Shown here: positions 50,982-60,177 of the stretch, piece after piece
Layout of the letters: each line of letters opens with the position of its first letter
Numbering within the stretch: the stretch's first letter is position 1
Source: Carboxylicivirga sp. M1479
GTDB lineage: Bacteria; Bacteroidota; Bacteroidia; Bacteroidales; Marinilabiliaceae
Direction of reading: 5' to 3'
NCBI RefSeq assembly: GCF_007097485.1
Contig: NZ_VKDE01000018.1
Coordinates: 62,001-126,000 of the forward strand
Length of the DNA stretch: 64,000 bases
The notes under the pieces: generated by a model
Database searches by the model: none
Told to the model about the DNA's origin: nothing
Seen by the model: only the letters and a program-made list of their open reading frames with translations
Translations under genes and position numbers: made by a program

Positions 50982-53375
50982 ATGAATAATTTTGAAGAAG
51001 AAACTCATTCGCATAATCCACAAATAAGAAAAGAAACAAGTGATAATCTTTTTGATATCAATCGTTTGATCCGTTTGGTTCTTAAGTATTGGTATTTGTA
51101 TTTGATTTCGTTGCCTTTGTGTTTAGGTGCCGTATTTCTCTATCATCGATACACGGTTCCTGTTTATAAGGCATCTGCCACATTAATGTTAAAAGGGAGC
51201 GAGCAAAAATCGTTTTCGCAAGCCGATTTAATGGAGGGCTTTGGTTTGTCCCCTGAGATGAGAAGTGTGGAAAATCAGAGTTTTATAATCCGCTCGCGAA
51301 ATATCATTAAGAAAGCTATTGATCGACTCGATTTTGGTGTTTCGTATTACCAAAAAGGGCGTTTTAAAGATTCTGAGCTTTATCATAGTTCCCCGTTTGT
51401 TATTGAAATAGACTCAATGCATCCGCAATTACTCAATGTGCCGATAGGCATAAGGTTTTTAGCAGATGGAAATGTTGTTATTACTGTTAGTTGTGATGGA
51501 GGAACTTTACATGATTACAAAAAAGAGGCATTTGCTGGTAGAGTTGGAGTCTTGGACTATCATACAAGGGTGCGTACAGGCGAAAAAGTGAATGACTCAG
51601 CTTTTGCCTTTACTATCAAACGTAAACCAAATGTGAATGTCGATTCTGAAGCCTCTTATTATTTTATTTTCAAATCGCACCAACAGTTAACAAGTGAGTA
51701 TCGTGGTTCATTGGGGGTTAGTCCTTATCGCGAAGGGTCTAGTATTCTCTTTATTTCATCGGTGGGAACCAGTAGAGGGAAGATTGTGCGATTTTTAGAT
51801 GAATTGTGTGAGGTGATACTTGAGAATAACCTTGATCGTAAAAACGATATGGCAACACGATCAATAGCGTTTATTGAATCTCAATTGGAAACAGTGTCGG
51901 ATACTTTAGAGAAGGTTCAAAACCAAATGTCTTCTTATCGGAAAGCTAATCGTTTTATGGGGCCATCTGAGTTTTCTGAAAAGTTGGCTGATAAGTATTA
52001 TGATACTGAGAGTGAGTTGAAAATGCTCAAGATGAGAATTGAGTATTATGAATATTTGCAAGATAACATATCTGCTTCTGGTGACTTTGAGCAGTTTTTA
52101 TTGCCAGCAGTCAGTAGTGAGAACACGAATCTAGTTAATGAGTTAGTGACTCAGTTAATTGAATTGCAAAAAGAATTGGAGCTTCTAAAGGGCTCGGCCC
52201 AAACTAATAATCAATATGTGGTTACTTTAAGCAGTAAAATTGATGTAACGGTTGATTTATTAAATAAATCCATCAATCAGGTCTTGCATAATTTTGGCCT
52301 TGAAAAGAGTAAGATTGAAAAAGAAATGGCGACTATTATTCAGGATATGGAGAGGTTGCCTGAGTTGGAGAGGGATTATTTGATTATTGATAGAACGTAT
52401 AAGTTGAATGATGCTATTTATACGTTTTTATTACAAAAGCATTCTGAAACTCAAATTTCAAAGGCTAGTAATGTTCCAGACAATGAGATTATTGATAATG
52501 CCTCAATTTCGGCCTTGGTGTCGCCAAATAAAAGTAGCGATTATAAAAAAGGATTAATGCTCGGCTTGTTAATTCCATCGGTGTTTATTGCTTTAAAGGA
52601 GTTTTTAAATACCAAGGTGAGGGGTAAGGATGATTTGAAGCAATTAGTACCAGGACTGCCAATTTTGGGTATGGTTGTTAATAATAAAAGTGATGCAGAG
52701 AATGTAATAGTGCAATTGCCCCATTCGATTATTAGTGAATCATTCAGATCGATAAGAACAAAGCTAAAGTTTATGGCTGGCTCTAAAGATTTAAAGGTGA
52801 TTACTCTTACGAGTTCAAATACTGGGGAAGGGAAAACTTTCTGCGCACAGAATATAGCATCTGTTTTTGCTGTGTCAGGCAAAAAAACGGTTATTGTTGG
52901 GTTTGATTTGCGTAAGCCTCGACTGACAGCCTTGTTTGATCTGCAAAATAAAGCTGGTTTGTCGAACTATTTTATCGGTCAAAACTCGGTTGAGGATATT
53001 GTTTATGAAACAGAACAGGATAACGTGTGGGTGGTTCCTGCTGGTCCAATTCCGCCTAACCCAAGTGAGTTAATAGTTGGTGATCGAACTGATGATTTAT
53101 ACCGATATTTGAGGGAGCGATTTGATGTTGTAGTTATTGATTCGCCTCCGATTGGATTGGTTGCTGATGCTCGTTTGTTGATGCACTACTCAGATTGTAA
53201 TTTATTTGTTGTTCGATCAAACTATACTGTTAAGGATCATATGGTCCATACTGTCGATAACCTCATAAGTGAGAAAGTAGATGGATTAGGCTTGATATTG
53301 AATGATATTTCAATGAGTGATAAAGGCTATGGATATTATACCGCCGAGTATTATGGTGGACAAACGCACGTTTAA
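50982..53375 (+). CDS. Wzc-type polysaccharide co-polymerase and tyrosine autokinase
   Basis: This 797-residue protein has a Wzz/chain-length domain (about 20-130) with the first membrane helix at about 38-55, a long periplasmic coiled-coil region (about 280-480), a second helix (about 525-545) and a cytoplasmic BY-kinase domain: Walker A SSNTGEGKTFCAQN, Walker A' VGFDLRKPRL and Walker B VVVIDSPPIG. The C-terminus has a Tyr cluster, YGYYTAEYYGG, for autophosphorylation. It controls export and length of an exopolysaccharide or capsule. The Wza, Wzy and glycosyltransferase set is not visible except for a GT2 gene opposite. Confidence 0.95.
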   Translation: MNNFEEETHSHNPQIRKETSDNLFDINRLIRLVLKYWYLYLISLPLCLGAVFLYHRYTVPVYKASATLMLKGSEQKSFSQADLMEGFGLSPEMRSVENQSFIIRSRNIIKKAIDRLDFGVSYYQKGRFKDSELYHSSPFVIEIDSMHPQLLNVPIGIRFLADGNVVITVSCDGGTLHDYKKEAFAGRVGVLDYHTRVRTGEKVNDSAFAFTIKRKPNVNVDSEASYYFIFKSHQQLTSEYRGSLGVSPYREGSSILFISSVGTSRGKIVRFLDELCEVILENNLDRKNDMATRSIAFIESQLETVSDTLEKVQNQMSSYRKANRFMGPSEFSEKLADKYYDTESELKMLKMRIEYYEYLQDNISASGDFEQFLLPAVSSENTNLVNELVTQLIELQKELELLKGSAQTNNQYVVTLSSKIDVTVDLLNKSINQVLHNFGLEKSKIEKEMATIIQDMERLPELERDYLIIDRTYKLNDAIYTFLLQKHSETQISKASNVPDNEIIDNASISALVSPNKSSDYKKGLMLGLLIPSVFIALKEFLNTKVRGKDDLKQLVPGLPILGMVVNNKSDAENVIVQLPHSIISESFRSIRTKLKFMAGSKDLKVITLTSSNTGEGKTFCAQNIASVFAVSGKKTVIVGFDLRKPRLTALFDLQNKAGLSNYFIGQNSVEDIVYETEQDNVWVVPAGPIPPNPSELIVGDRTDDLYRYLRERFDVVVIDSPPIGLVADARLLMHYSDCNLFVVRSNYTVKDHMVHTVDNLISEKVDGLGLILNDISMSDKGYGYYTAEYYGGQTHV

Positions 53376-53381
53376 AAATAG

Positions 53382-54137
53382 CTATTTCTTTACAAACTGG
53401 ATAAGCTTACTAAAATTCTTAATAAACAGAGCTAAAAAGCCGCCTACTCTGTTTTTAGATAAAGCTTTGTAATCTTCTTTTGTTTTTTGTAGGATGTTTT
53501 TAATAGAGTTATTGCTTACTCCCCCAATGCGCATATTAACAATCGTGTCGTTCAGGTAGTAACTTTGTGTCTCTTTATCGCTAAAAAGTCGCAACATGTA
53601 ATCGTAATCGGCCGATATTTTGAATGTAGTATCGAACTTTCCAATCTTGTTAATGTGGTCTTTTTTAATGTAAACAGTAGGGTGAGGCGGCATCCATCCT
53701 CTTTTTAAAAGTGATTTTGAGAATTTTTGACTTTGCCAAAAACGAATGATCTTATAGGGTGGTGTGGTTTGTATGTAATTGAGGTTGCCATACATGGTAT
53801 TGTATTCTTCCTCGGTCATCAGCATTTTTTCAATAATTTCCTTACTAGCAAACATGTCATCAGCATGCAAAAAACCAACCCAGTCTCCTTTTGCCATGTT
53901 CAGGCCTTTGTTCATTGCATCATATATGCCCTTGTCTGCTTCGCTAATCCATTGGTCAACTTTATCTTCATTGTTTTTGAGTACATCTATGGTGTTATCA
54001 GTCGACAGACCATCGATAATAATGTATTCAATGTTTTTACGCGCTGTTTGTTCCCAAACACTATTAATTGTTTCAATTAAAGTTTGTGCAGAATTAAATG
54101 TAACGGTAATAATTGTGATTTTCTTTTCTGGTTGCAT
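53382..54137 (-). CDS. GT2-family glycosyltransferase
   Basis: This 251-residue GT-A enzyme has the first strand TVTFNSAQTLIETINSVWEQT, the nucleotide Asp in IIDGLSTDNT, and the metal-binding FLHADDMFAS (DxD-like). It also has SEADKGIYDAMNKGLNMAKGDW. Sugar donor and acceptor are unknown. It is convergent with the Wzc gene (6 bp between stops) and may belong to surface glycan synthesis. It is co-oriented with the small membrane protein, 5 bp apart. Confidence 0.92.
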   Translation of the reverse strand: MQPEKKITIITVTFNSAQTLIETINSVWEQTARKNIEYIIIDGLSTDNTIDVLKNNEDKVDQWISEADKGIYDAMNKGLNMAKGDWVGFLHADDMFASKEIIEKMLMTEEEYNTMYGNLNYIQTTPPYKIIRFWQSQKFSKSLLKRGWMPPHPTVYIKKDHINKIGKFDTTFKISADYDYMLRLFSDKETQSYYLNDTIVNMRIGGVSNNSIKNILQKTKEDYKALSKNRVGGFLALFIKNFSKLIQFVKK

Positions 54138-54142
54138 AGGTT

Positions 54143-54670
54143 TTAATCGAAATAATATAGCTGAATGTCCTTCTTGAGATTTTCCTTGGCCTTGTTAATG
54201 TAAAAGTTGGTTTCATTAACGCCTTTTTCAAATATTATTTTTGATAAGTGAATAGCGGGTGAGTTGGGTTGCACTTCGCCAGATGCGGTGTTTATAAGTT
54301 TAATAACTACATCCCTTGATTTTAATATGGCATCCCAGGTTGGGGCGGGTAGGTAAATTTGCATGGCAAAATTATGTTCGAATTCATGTCGAATCGAGCT
54401 TAGTAGTTGCTTTTGTAACTGCAAGCTTGTCATGTTTGCTTTGTTTTCTCTTAATACAATTGCTTCCGGACTAATGCGTTCTAAAAGAATTGCTAAACGT
54501 TCATACGCTTGCAGTCTTGTTGGTATTAGTTCTTTAAAAGTACTGTTGGCCAACTCTAATTGCTTTTGTTTTAGGTTGTGTTTTAAAAACCATCGGAGTA
54601 GAACTAAGATGGGGGTGCTTATTAAAACAACTATACACGATAATTTAATTATTTCTTCAAAAACGATCAT
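54143..54670 (-). CDS. Small membrane-anchored protein of unknown function (DUF7935-like)
   Basis: This protein has 175 residues from ATG 54670; the frame is open to an ATG at 54730, but those residues look non-coding. It has one N-terminal membrane helix (about residues 5-25) then helical, charged segments: RLQAYERLAILLERISPEAIVLRE and SSIRHEFEHNFAMQIYLP, which includes a His-rich stretch. I recognise a Bacteroidota family but no function. It is 5 bp before the GT2 gene, so they form a unit. Confidence 0.6.
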   Translation of the reverse strand: MIVFEEIIKLSCIVVLISTPILVLLRWFLKHNLKQKQLELANSTFKELIPTRLQAYERLAILLERISPEAIVLRENKANMTSLQLQKQLLSSIRHEFEHNFAMQIYLPAPTWDAILKSRDVVIKLINTASGEVQPNSPAIHLSKIIFEKGVNETNFYINKAKENLKKDIQLYYFD

Positions 54671-54835
54671 GGATGTGAAAATAATGTGGTTGAAATCAAT
54701 TGTTGTTAAATTGTAAATTAATAAATCCAAATAAAATTAAGTGTTTAATATTTGATTTGTTACACGTGGTTCGTCAATAGTTTGTATGTGTAAGCAAAAA
54801 ACATTTAATTATAATGGTGTATGTGCTATAAAATC

Positions 54836-54865
54836 TTGGTTGCTTATGATTTTTAACTAATTTTG
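54836..54865 (+). promoter_or_regulatory. Promoter of the aspartate aminotransferase gene
   Basis: TTG at 54836-54838, a 19-bp spacer and TAATTTTG at 54858-54865 match the Bacteroidota consensus. The leader is about 80 nt with GGAG before the ATG. Confidence 0.7.
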
Positions 54866-54951
54866 TCCTATTCGCTTTGCAAGATATAAAATGTTTTGCT
54901 CCGAGAAGTGACAAAGTTATTGATCATTGTAATTAATAGGAGAGTTTTTTA

Positions 54952-56151
54952 ATGAGTACAAGTATCATCTCTAACAGAATTAATGCATTATCTGAATCAC
55001 AAACAATTCAGATGAACCAAAAAAGCCGTGAGCTTCAGGAAAGTGGTGTAGATGTAATTAATCTGACTCTTGGTGAGCCTGATTTTAATACACCCGAACA
55101 TATTAAACAGGCAGGTATTAAGGCCATTAACGATAATATGTCTCATTATCCTCCAGTAGCAGGATTCCCAGCATTGAAAAAAGCAATTGCTGATAAACTT
55201 GCGAGAGATAACAATATGGCTTATTCCCCAGATCAGATAGTTGTATCAGCGGGAGCGAAGCATAGCTTGGCTAATGTGCTTCAGTGTGTTGTTAATAATG
55301 GCGATGAAGTAATTATACCTGCTCCTTACTGGGTTAGTTATATTGAGTTGGTTAAGTTAGCTGAAGGTGTTCCTGTTATAGTAGAGGCTGGTGTTGAAGC
55401 TAAATTTAAAATTACAGCTGAGCAATTGGAGGAAAGTATTACGCCTAAAACAAAGGCCATTTTATTTAATTCTCCATCGAACCCTACTGGTAGTGTTTAT
55501 AGTTTGGAGGAGTTGAATGCCATTGCTGCTGTCTTGGAGCGTCATCCTGATATAATTATAATTTCAGATGAGATTTATGAGAAAATTAATTTTGTGGGTC
55601 AGCATGCTGGATTAGGACAGTTCGATGCTTTAAAAGAGCAAACAGTGATTATTAATGGTGTTTCAAAAGGTTATGCCATGACTGGTTGGAGAATCGGATA
55701 CATTGCCGCTCCTAAAGCCATTGCTAAGGCTGTAACTAAGTTGCAGGGGCAGTACACGTCAGGTGTGTGTGCAATTGCTCAAGCCGCATCAATTCAAGCA
55801 TTTGTTGGTGATCAGCAGTGTGTTGAAGAGATGCGTGTTGCTTTCAATAAACGACGCGATCTTGTATTAGATATTGTAAAGGATATTCCTGATTTTAAGG
55901 TGGCAACTCCCGATGGAGCATTCTATATTTTCCCTGATATCAGTCTTTATTTCGGTAAGAGTGTTGGAGATAGAGTAATCAATTCATCGATGGATATGAG
56001 TATGTACCTTTTGGAAAAAGCGCATGTTGCATCTGTTCCAGGAAGTGCTTTTGGAAGCGAGAACTGTGTGCGTTTTTCATATGCAGCAGCCGATGAATTA
56101 TTAATTAAAGCTTTTGGTCGAGTTAAAGAGGCCTTGGCTCAGCTTAAATAG
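54952..56151 (+). CDS. aspC: Aspartate aminotransferase (class I, subgroup I-beta-like)
   Basis: This 399-residue PLP enzyme interconverts aspartate and oxaloacetate with 2-oxoglutarate/glutamate. It has NLTLGEPDFNTPEH, NSPSNPTGSVYSLEEL, the PLP Asp in IIISDEIYEKI, and the PLP lysine in NGVSKGYAMTGWRIGYIAAP, plus the carboxylate Arg in CVRFSYAA. It has its own good promoter, and the next gene begins 90 bp later. Confidence 0.93.
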   Translation: MSTSIISNRINALSESQTIQMNQKSRELQESGVDVINLTLGEPDFNTPEHIKQAGIKAINDNMSHYPPVAGFPALKKAIADKLARDNNMAYSPDQIVVSAGAKHSLANVLQCVVNNGDEVIIPAPYWVSYIELVKLAEGVPVIVEAGVEAKFKITAEQLEESITPKTKAILFNSPSNPTGSVYSLEELNAIAAVLERHPDIIIISDEIYEKINFVGQHAGLGQFDALKEQTVIINGVSKGYAMTGWRIGYIAAPKAIAKAVTKLQGQYTSGVCAIAQAASIQAFVGDQQCVEEMRVAFNKRRDLVLDIVKDIPDFKVATPDGAFYIFPDISLYFGKSVGDRVINSSMDMSMYLLEKAHVASVPGSAFGSENCVRFSYAAADELLIKAFGRVKEALAQLK

Positions 56152-56241
56152 ATGCTGAGCCTTGTTGAAAACTTGGTTTTATATCCCAATAAAAAATTGT
56201 TTCTTTGATTGCGTATTATTTAAAGCAATCGTTAATATATT

Positions 56242-56973
56242 ATGAGTAAGCAACCCATTAAAAGTACAAATTCAAAAAGTAAAATTATTGAGTTTAAGTC
56301 GGCCAGTATTCGACAGCAAGAGCATCTTATATTACAAGATGTAAATTTCAGTGTTGAGCCTGGTGAATTTGTCTATTTAATAGGTAAAGTTGGGAGTGGT
56401 AAGTCAAGTTTGCTTAAAACGATGTATAAAGAACTGCCCCTAATTGAGGGATATGGGTTTGTGGCCGGTTATGCCTTAAAAACCATAAAATCAAGTCAAG
56501 TGCCTTTGTTAAGGCGTAAGATGGGGATTATTTTTCAAGATTTTCAATTGCTGTCAGACCGTAGTGTATACGATAATTTAATGTTCGTATTGAAAGCTAC
56601 TGGCTGGAAAGTGAAAAAGGATATGGACAAGCGCATAAGGGATGTATTATCGCTTGTAGATATGGTCCATAAGGGCTATAAAATGCCACATCAATTATCA
56701 GGAGGAGAGCAACAACGCATTGGCATTGCACGTGCGTTGTTGAATTCGCCTGACTTAATTCTGGCCGATGAGCCAACGGGTAATCTTGATCCCGATACTT
56801 CGGATGAGTTGATGAATCTGCTTAAAAAGATTTGCTTGTCTGGTAATACTGTCGTTATGGCAACCCATAATTACAATCTTCTCAAGAAATTCCCAGGGCG
56901 TACCATTCGTTGTGAGGATACGCGCTTATTCGAGTCTAAGCAGGAAGAAATCGATTTTGACCTCTTGGATTAA
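56242..56973 (+). CDS. ftsE: Cell-division ATP-binding protein FtsE
   Basis: This 243-residue ABC ATPase of the FtsE/LolD group has Walker [13 protein letters not shown], signature [15 protein letters not shown], Walker [13 protein letters not shown] and the switch ATHNYN. With FtsX it activates peptidoglycan hydrolases at the division site. FtsX is not adjacent, which is common in Bacteroidota. A hairpin terminator follows. Confidence 0.9.
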   Translation: MSKQPIKSTNSKSKIIEFKSASIRQQEHLILQDVNFSVEPGEFVYLIGKVGSGKSSLLKTMYKELPLIEGYGFVAGYALKTIKSSQVPLLRRKMGIIFQDFQLLSDRSVYDNLMFVLKATGWKVKKDMDKRIRDVLSLVDMVHKGYKMPHQLSGGEQQRIGIARALLNSPDLILADEPTGNLDPDTSDELMNLLKKICLSGNTVVMATHNYNLLKKFPGRTIRCEDTRLFESKQEEIDFDLLD

Positions 56974-57013
56974 AGAAAAATCATCAAATAATTGTTGTAT
57001 AAAAATACTCTTG

Positions 57014-57045
57014 GCTTCACTTTCTCAGTGAGGCACTTTTGTTAT
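57014..57045 (+). terminator. Likely terminator of ftsE
   Basis: GCTTCACT pairs with AGTGAGGC (one wobble) across a 5-nt loop, followed by ACTTTTGTT. It lies 40 bp after the ftsE stop. Confidence 0.5.
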
Positions 57046-57132
57046 CTTTAAGCACAATTTTTCATTCTTCGAAAATAAGGATGAGAAAAATACGTTTTAC
57101 CTATTACAATCTAAATTTAAAGGCCTTATCTC

Positions 57133-60100
57133 ATGATGAGAAAAATCGCATTACTGCTTTTTGTCTGCCTTGTGCACGGTTCCTTTGCGCAACAAACCCT
57201 CGATAATGATAACGATAAAGAATTATATAATCAGGCGATGGAAATGTATCGACTGGGTAAATACGGTTTGGCGCGTATCAACTTTACAAAATATGCCAAT
57301 GAGTCAAAGGGTGAAAATGCCTCTTTAGTTAGCGAAGCTACTTACTTGTCTCGGGTTTGTGCTCAAAAGTTGCAAAACGAGGATGTAAAGTATTTATGGG
57401 AGAGCTATGTGCAAGATTATCCTTATAGTAATCGCTTGCATTATGCTAAAATGCATCTGGGGGATTATTATAAAGACCTAAATAAATACAAACAGGCTGC
57501 AAGGGCTTACGATAAGGTAAAGGCTTCTGCATTGGACGATGATACAAAAATCGATTATTACTTTTCTTCGGCCTACGTTCTTTTTATGATGGAGGATTAC
57601 GATAAGGCTCTATCGAAACTTAATAAAATTAAGGGTAAGGATCACAAATATGCGTCATCGGTGCAATATTATTATGCACATATACAATATCAACAAGGGA
57701 ACTATCAAACAGCGCTTGATGAGTTTAAGCAGCTTGAAAATGACAAAGGCTTTAAAAAGGTTATTCCTTTTTATATTGCTCAGATACTCTATTTGAAAGA
57801 AGACTATGTTGGTGCCATAAAGTACGCCGAGCCATTAAGCTCAGAGGGTACTAAGGACCGTCAGGCTGATATGAATCGCATTGTTGCTGACTCTTATTAT
57901 GCTCAGGGAAATTACAAAGCTTCAATAAAGTATTATAATAGTGCAATTAAGTTATCCAAAGAGCCACTGCGCGAAGATTATTATCATTTAGGATTTGCGA
58001 ATTATTACATTAAGAATTATGATGAAGCCATTGTTGGTTTGTCGCATGTAACTGCAGCAGACGATGCTTTAGCACAAAATGCCTATTACCATCTTGGCGA
58101 TTCATACTTAAAAATGGATGATAAGAAAAGAGCACGTGTTGCTTTTGAGGCTGCCTCTAATAATGACTATGACAGGGATATACAAGAAGATGCTTTGTTG
58201 AATTACATCAAGCTTAACTATGAGTTATCTTTCTCCCCATTTAATGAAATTATAGATTCATTTTTAAAGTATATCGAATTATTTCCTGAAAGTGATAAGA
58301 TTGATGAGGCCTATGAATATTTGGGAAAAGCCTTTTTAACCACCAAGAACTATCGTGAGGCACTGGCCTCAATGGAGAAAATACAACGTAAAACGGGCGA
58401 TGTTTATCGTGCTTTGCAACGCGTAGCTTACTACAGAGGACTAGAACTGTTTACGAATTTAAATTTTGTTGAAGCTATCGAGTTCTTTAATTACAGTTTG
58501 AAATATGCTGAGTATGATAAAGAACTGAAAATTGGCGCCTATTATTGGCGCGGAGAAGCCTATTATCGAACGCATAATTACGCTAAAGCGATTGTTGATT
58601 TCCGTGAGTACATCTACCAGCCTGGTTCGTATGAATTAAAAGAGTTTACAATTTCTCATTACAATATTGCCTATTCGTATTATAAACAAAAAGAATATGC
58701 CGAAGCGCAAACCTGGTTCCGAAAATTTATTAATATGTCCGATGGACGCGACCGTGTTTTATTAGGCGATGCATATAATAGAACGGGCGATACCTATTAT
58801 GTCAATCGTCAGTTTAGCCAGGCGATTTCATTTTACGATAAAGCATCAAAGGTGCCCGAGGGTGCTCCTGATTATGCTTTGTTTCAAAAAGGTTTTTGTT
58901 TAGGCCTGATGAAGCAATACAATGATAAAATTAGTGTGCTGGATCAAATGGTTAATCGTTACCCTCAATCGCCCTATGTTGATGATGCGCTTTACGAGAC
59001 TGGTCGATCATATGTGTCTTTGAATAATAACGATCGTGCCATTTATTATTACAAAAAAACAAAAGAAAAATACCCCAATGGTAGCTATGCAAAAAAGGCA
59101 TTACTACAACTTGGCTTGGTTTATTATAATAATGACGATAACCAGAATTCCATCGTTTACTATAAGCGTGTAGTCAATGAATATCCAGGTGCAGAAGAGG
59201 CAGAAGATGCATTAGTTGGTATTCGTAATATTTACATGGATAACGATGATCTTAATGGGTACATGAACTATACTTCCTCTTTAGGTGCTTTTGCTCAAGT
59301 GGACGAGAGAGAAAAGGATAGCTTGACTTTTGTGCGTGCTGAGAAGTTTTATATGCAAAGTGACTGTGAACGTGCGATATCTCATTTTAAAAATTACCTC
59401 GATGTTTTTTCTGATGGAAAATTCGCTTTGAGTGCACATTTCTATAAGGCCGATTGTCAGTATAAAACGGGTGATTACAGCGATGCGCTAAAATCTTTTG
59501 AGTATGTGGCTGAACGAGAGCGTAGTTTATTTACCGAAGAGGCTTTAATTCGAATGGGGGAGCTGTTATATCAACAAGGGGCATATAGGAAAGCATACGA
59601 GAGCTTTAGTCGCTTAGAGTTAGAGGCTGAAATTGCCGAAAATAGGTTGGAGGCTAAAATCGGTAAAATGCGCTGCTTGGCTAAAATTAATCAACCTGAC
59701 GAGTGTATTGCCGCTGCCGATGATCTTTTAAGATCGCCAAAAATTGCTGATGAAATTAAAAGAGAAGCAATATACAATAAAGCCAAGGCATATGAACTGT
59801 TGTCAAATAAACACTTGGCTTTGGAAAATTATCGACTCATTGCTGCCAATACCAAAAGTGTAGAAGGGGCCGAGGCGAAATTCATGATAGCTCAAATGTT
59901 GTACGATAGTGGTGATAAAGATACTGCAGAGAAGGAAGTGTTTGAATACATTGATATGGGCACCTCGCACCAGTATTGGTTGGCCAGAAGCTTTATTTTA
60001 TTGGCTGAGATTTACCACGATAGGAATGAGACTTTTCAAGCGATACAATACCTGCAAAGTATAAAGGATAATTACGAAGGAGATGATGATATTGAAGAAC

Positions 60101-60177
60101 GGGTGGATGCCTATCTGCAAAGTTGGAGTCAACAATCTGATCTTTCAACAAGTACGAACACACAAAAAGTAGGATAA
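57133..60177 (+). CDS. Giant secreted TPR protein
   Basis: This 1014-residue protein has a signal peptide (about 1-19, GSFAQ end) and is composed of more than twenty TPR-like helical pairs, for example YAEAQTWFRKFI and QYKTGDYSDALKSFEYVA. Repeats are rich in Tyr and Lys. Large TPR proteins of this kind in Bacteroidota are usually periplasmic or outer-membrane attached scaffolds. It ends one base before the ATG of an outer-membrane beta-barrel gene, so the two are translated together and probably form a complex. Function is not established. Confidence 0.85.
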   Translation: MMRKIALLLFVCLVHGSFAQQTLDNDNDKELYNQAMEMYRLGKYGLARINFTKYANESKGENASLVSEATYLSRVCAQKLQNEDVKYLWESYVQDYPYSNRLHYAKMHLGDYYKDLNKYKQAARAYDKVKASALDDDTKIDYYFSSAYVLFMMEDYDKALSKLNKIKGKDHKYASSVQYYYAHIQYQQGNYQTALDEFKQLENDKGFKKVIPFYIAQILYLKEDYVGAIKYAEPLSSEGTKDRQADMNRIVADSYYAQGNYKASIKYYNSAIKLSKEPLREDYYHLGFANYYIKNYDEAIVGLSHVTAADDALAQNAYYHLGDSYLKMDDKKRARVAFEAASNNDYDRDIQEDALLNYIKLNYELSFSPFNEIIDSFLKYIELFPESDKIDEAYEYLGKAFLTTKNYREALASMEKIQRKTGDVYRALQRVAYYRGLELFTNLNFVEAIEFFNYSLKYAEYDKELKIGAYYWRGEAYYRTHNYAKAIVDFREYIYQPGSYELKEFTISHYNIAYSYYKQKEYAEAQTWFRKFINMSDGRDRVLLGDAYNRTGDTYYVNRQFSQAISFYDKASKVPEGAPDYALFQKGFCLGLMKQYNDKISVLDQMVNRYPQSPYVDDALYETGRSYVSLNNNDRAIYYYKKTKEKYPNGSYAKKALLQLGLVYYNNDDNQNSIVYYKRVVNEYPGAEEAEDALVGIRNIYMDNDDLNGYMNYTSSLGAFAQVDEREKDSLTFVRAEKFYMQSDCERAISHFKNYLDVFSDGKFALSAHFYKADCQYKTGDYSDALKSFEYVAERERSLFTEEALIRMGELLYQQGAYRKAYESFSRLELEAEIAENRLEAKIGKMRCLAKINQPDECIAAADDLLRSPKIADEIKREAIYNKAKAYELLSNKHLALENYRLIAANTKSVEGAEAKFMIAQMLYDSGDKDTAEKEVFEYIDMGTSHQYWLARSFILLAEIYHDRNETFQAIQYLQSIKDNYEGDDDIEERVDAYLQSWSQQSDLSTSTNTQKVG

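Noticed and set aside
53727-54177. Two plus-strand open frames opposite the GT2 gene
   Set aside because: They lie antisense to a gene with clear GT-A motifs and have no start context or domain of their own.
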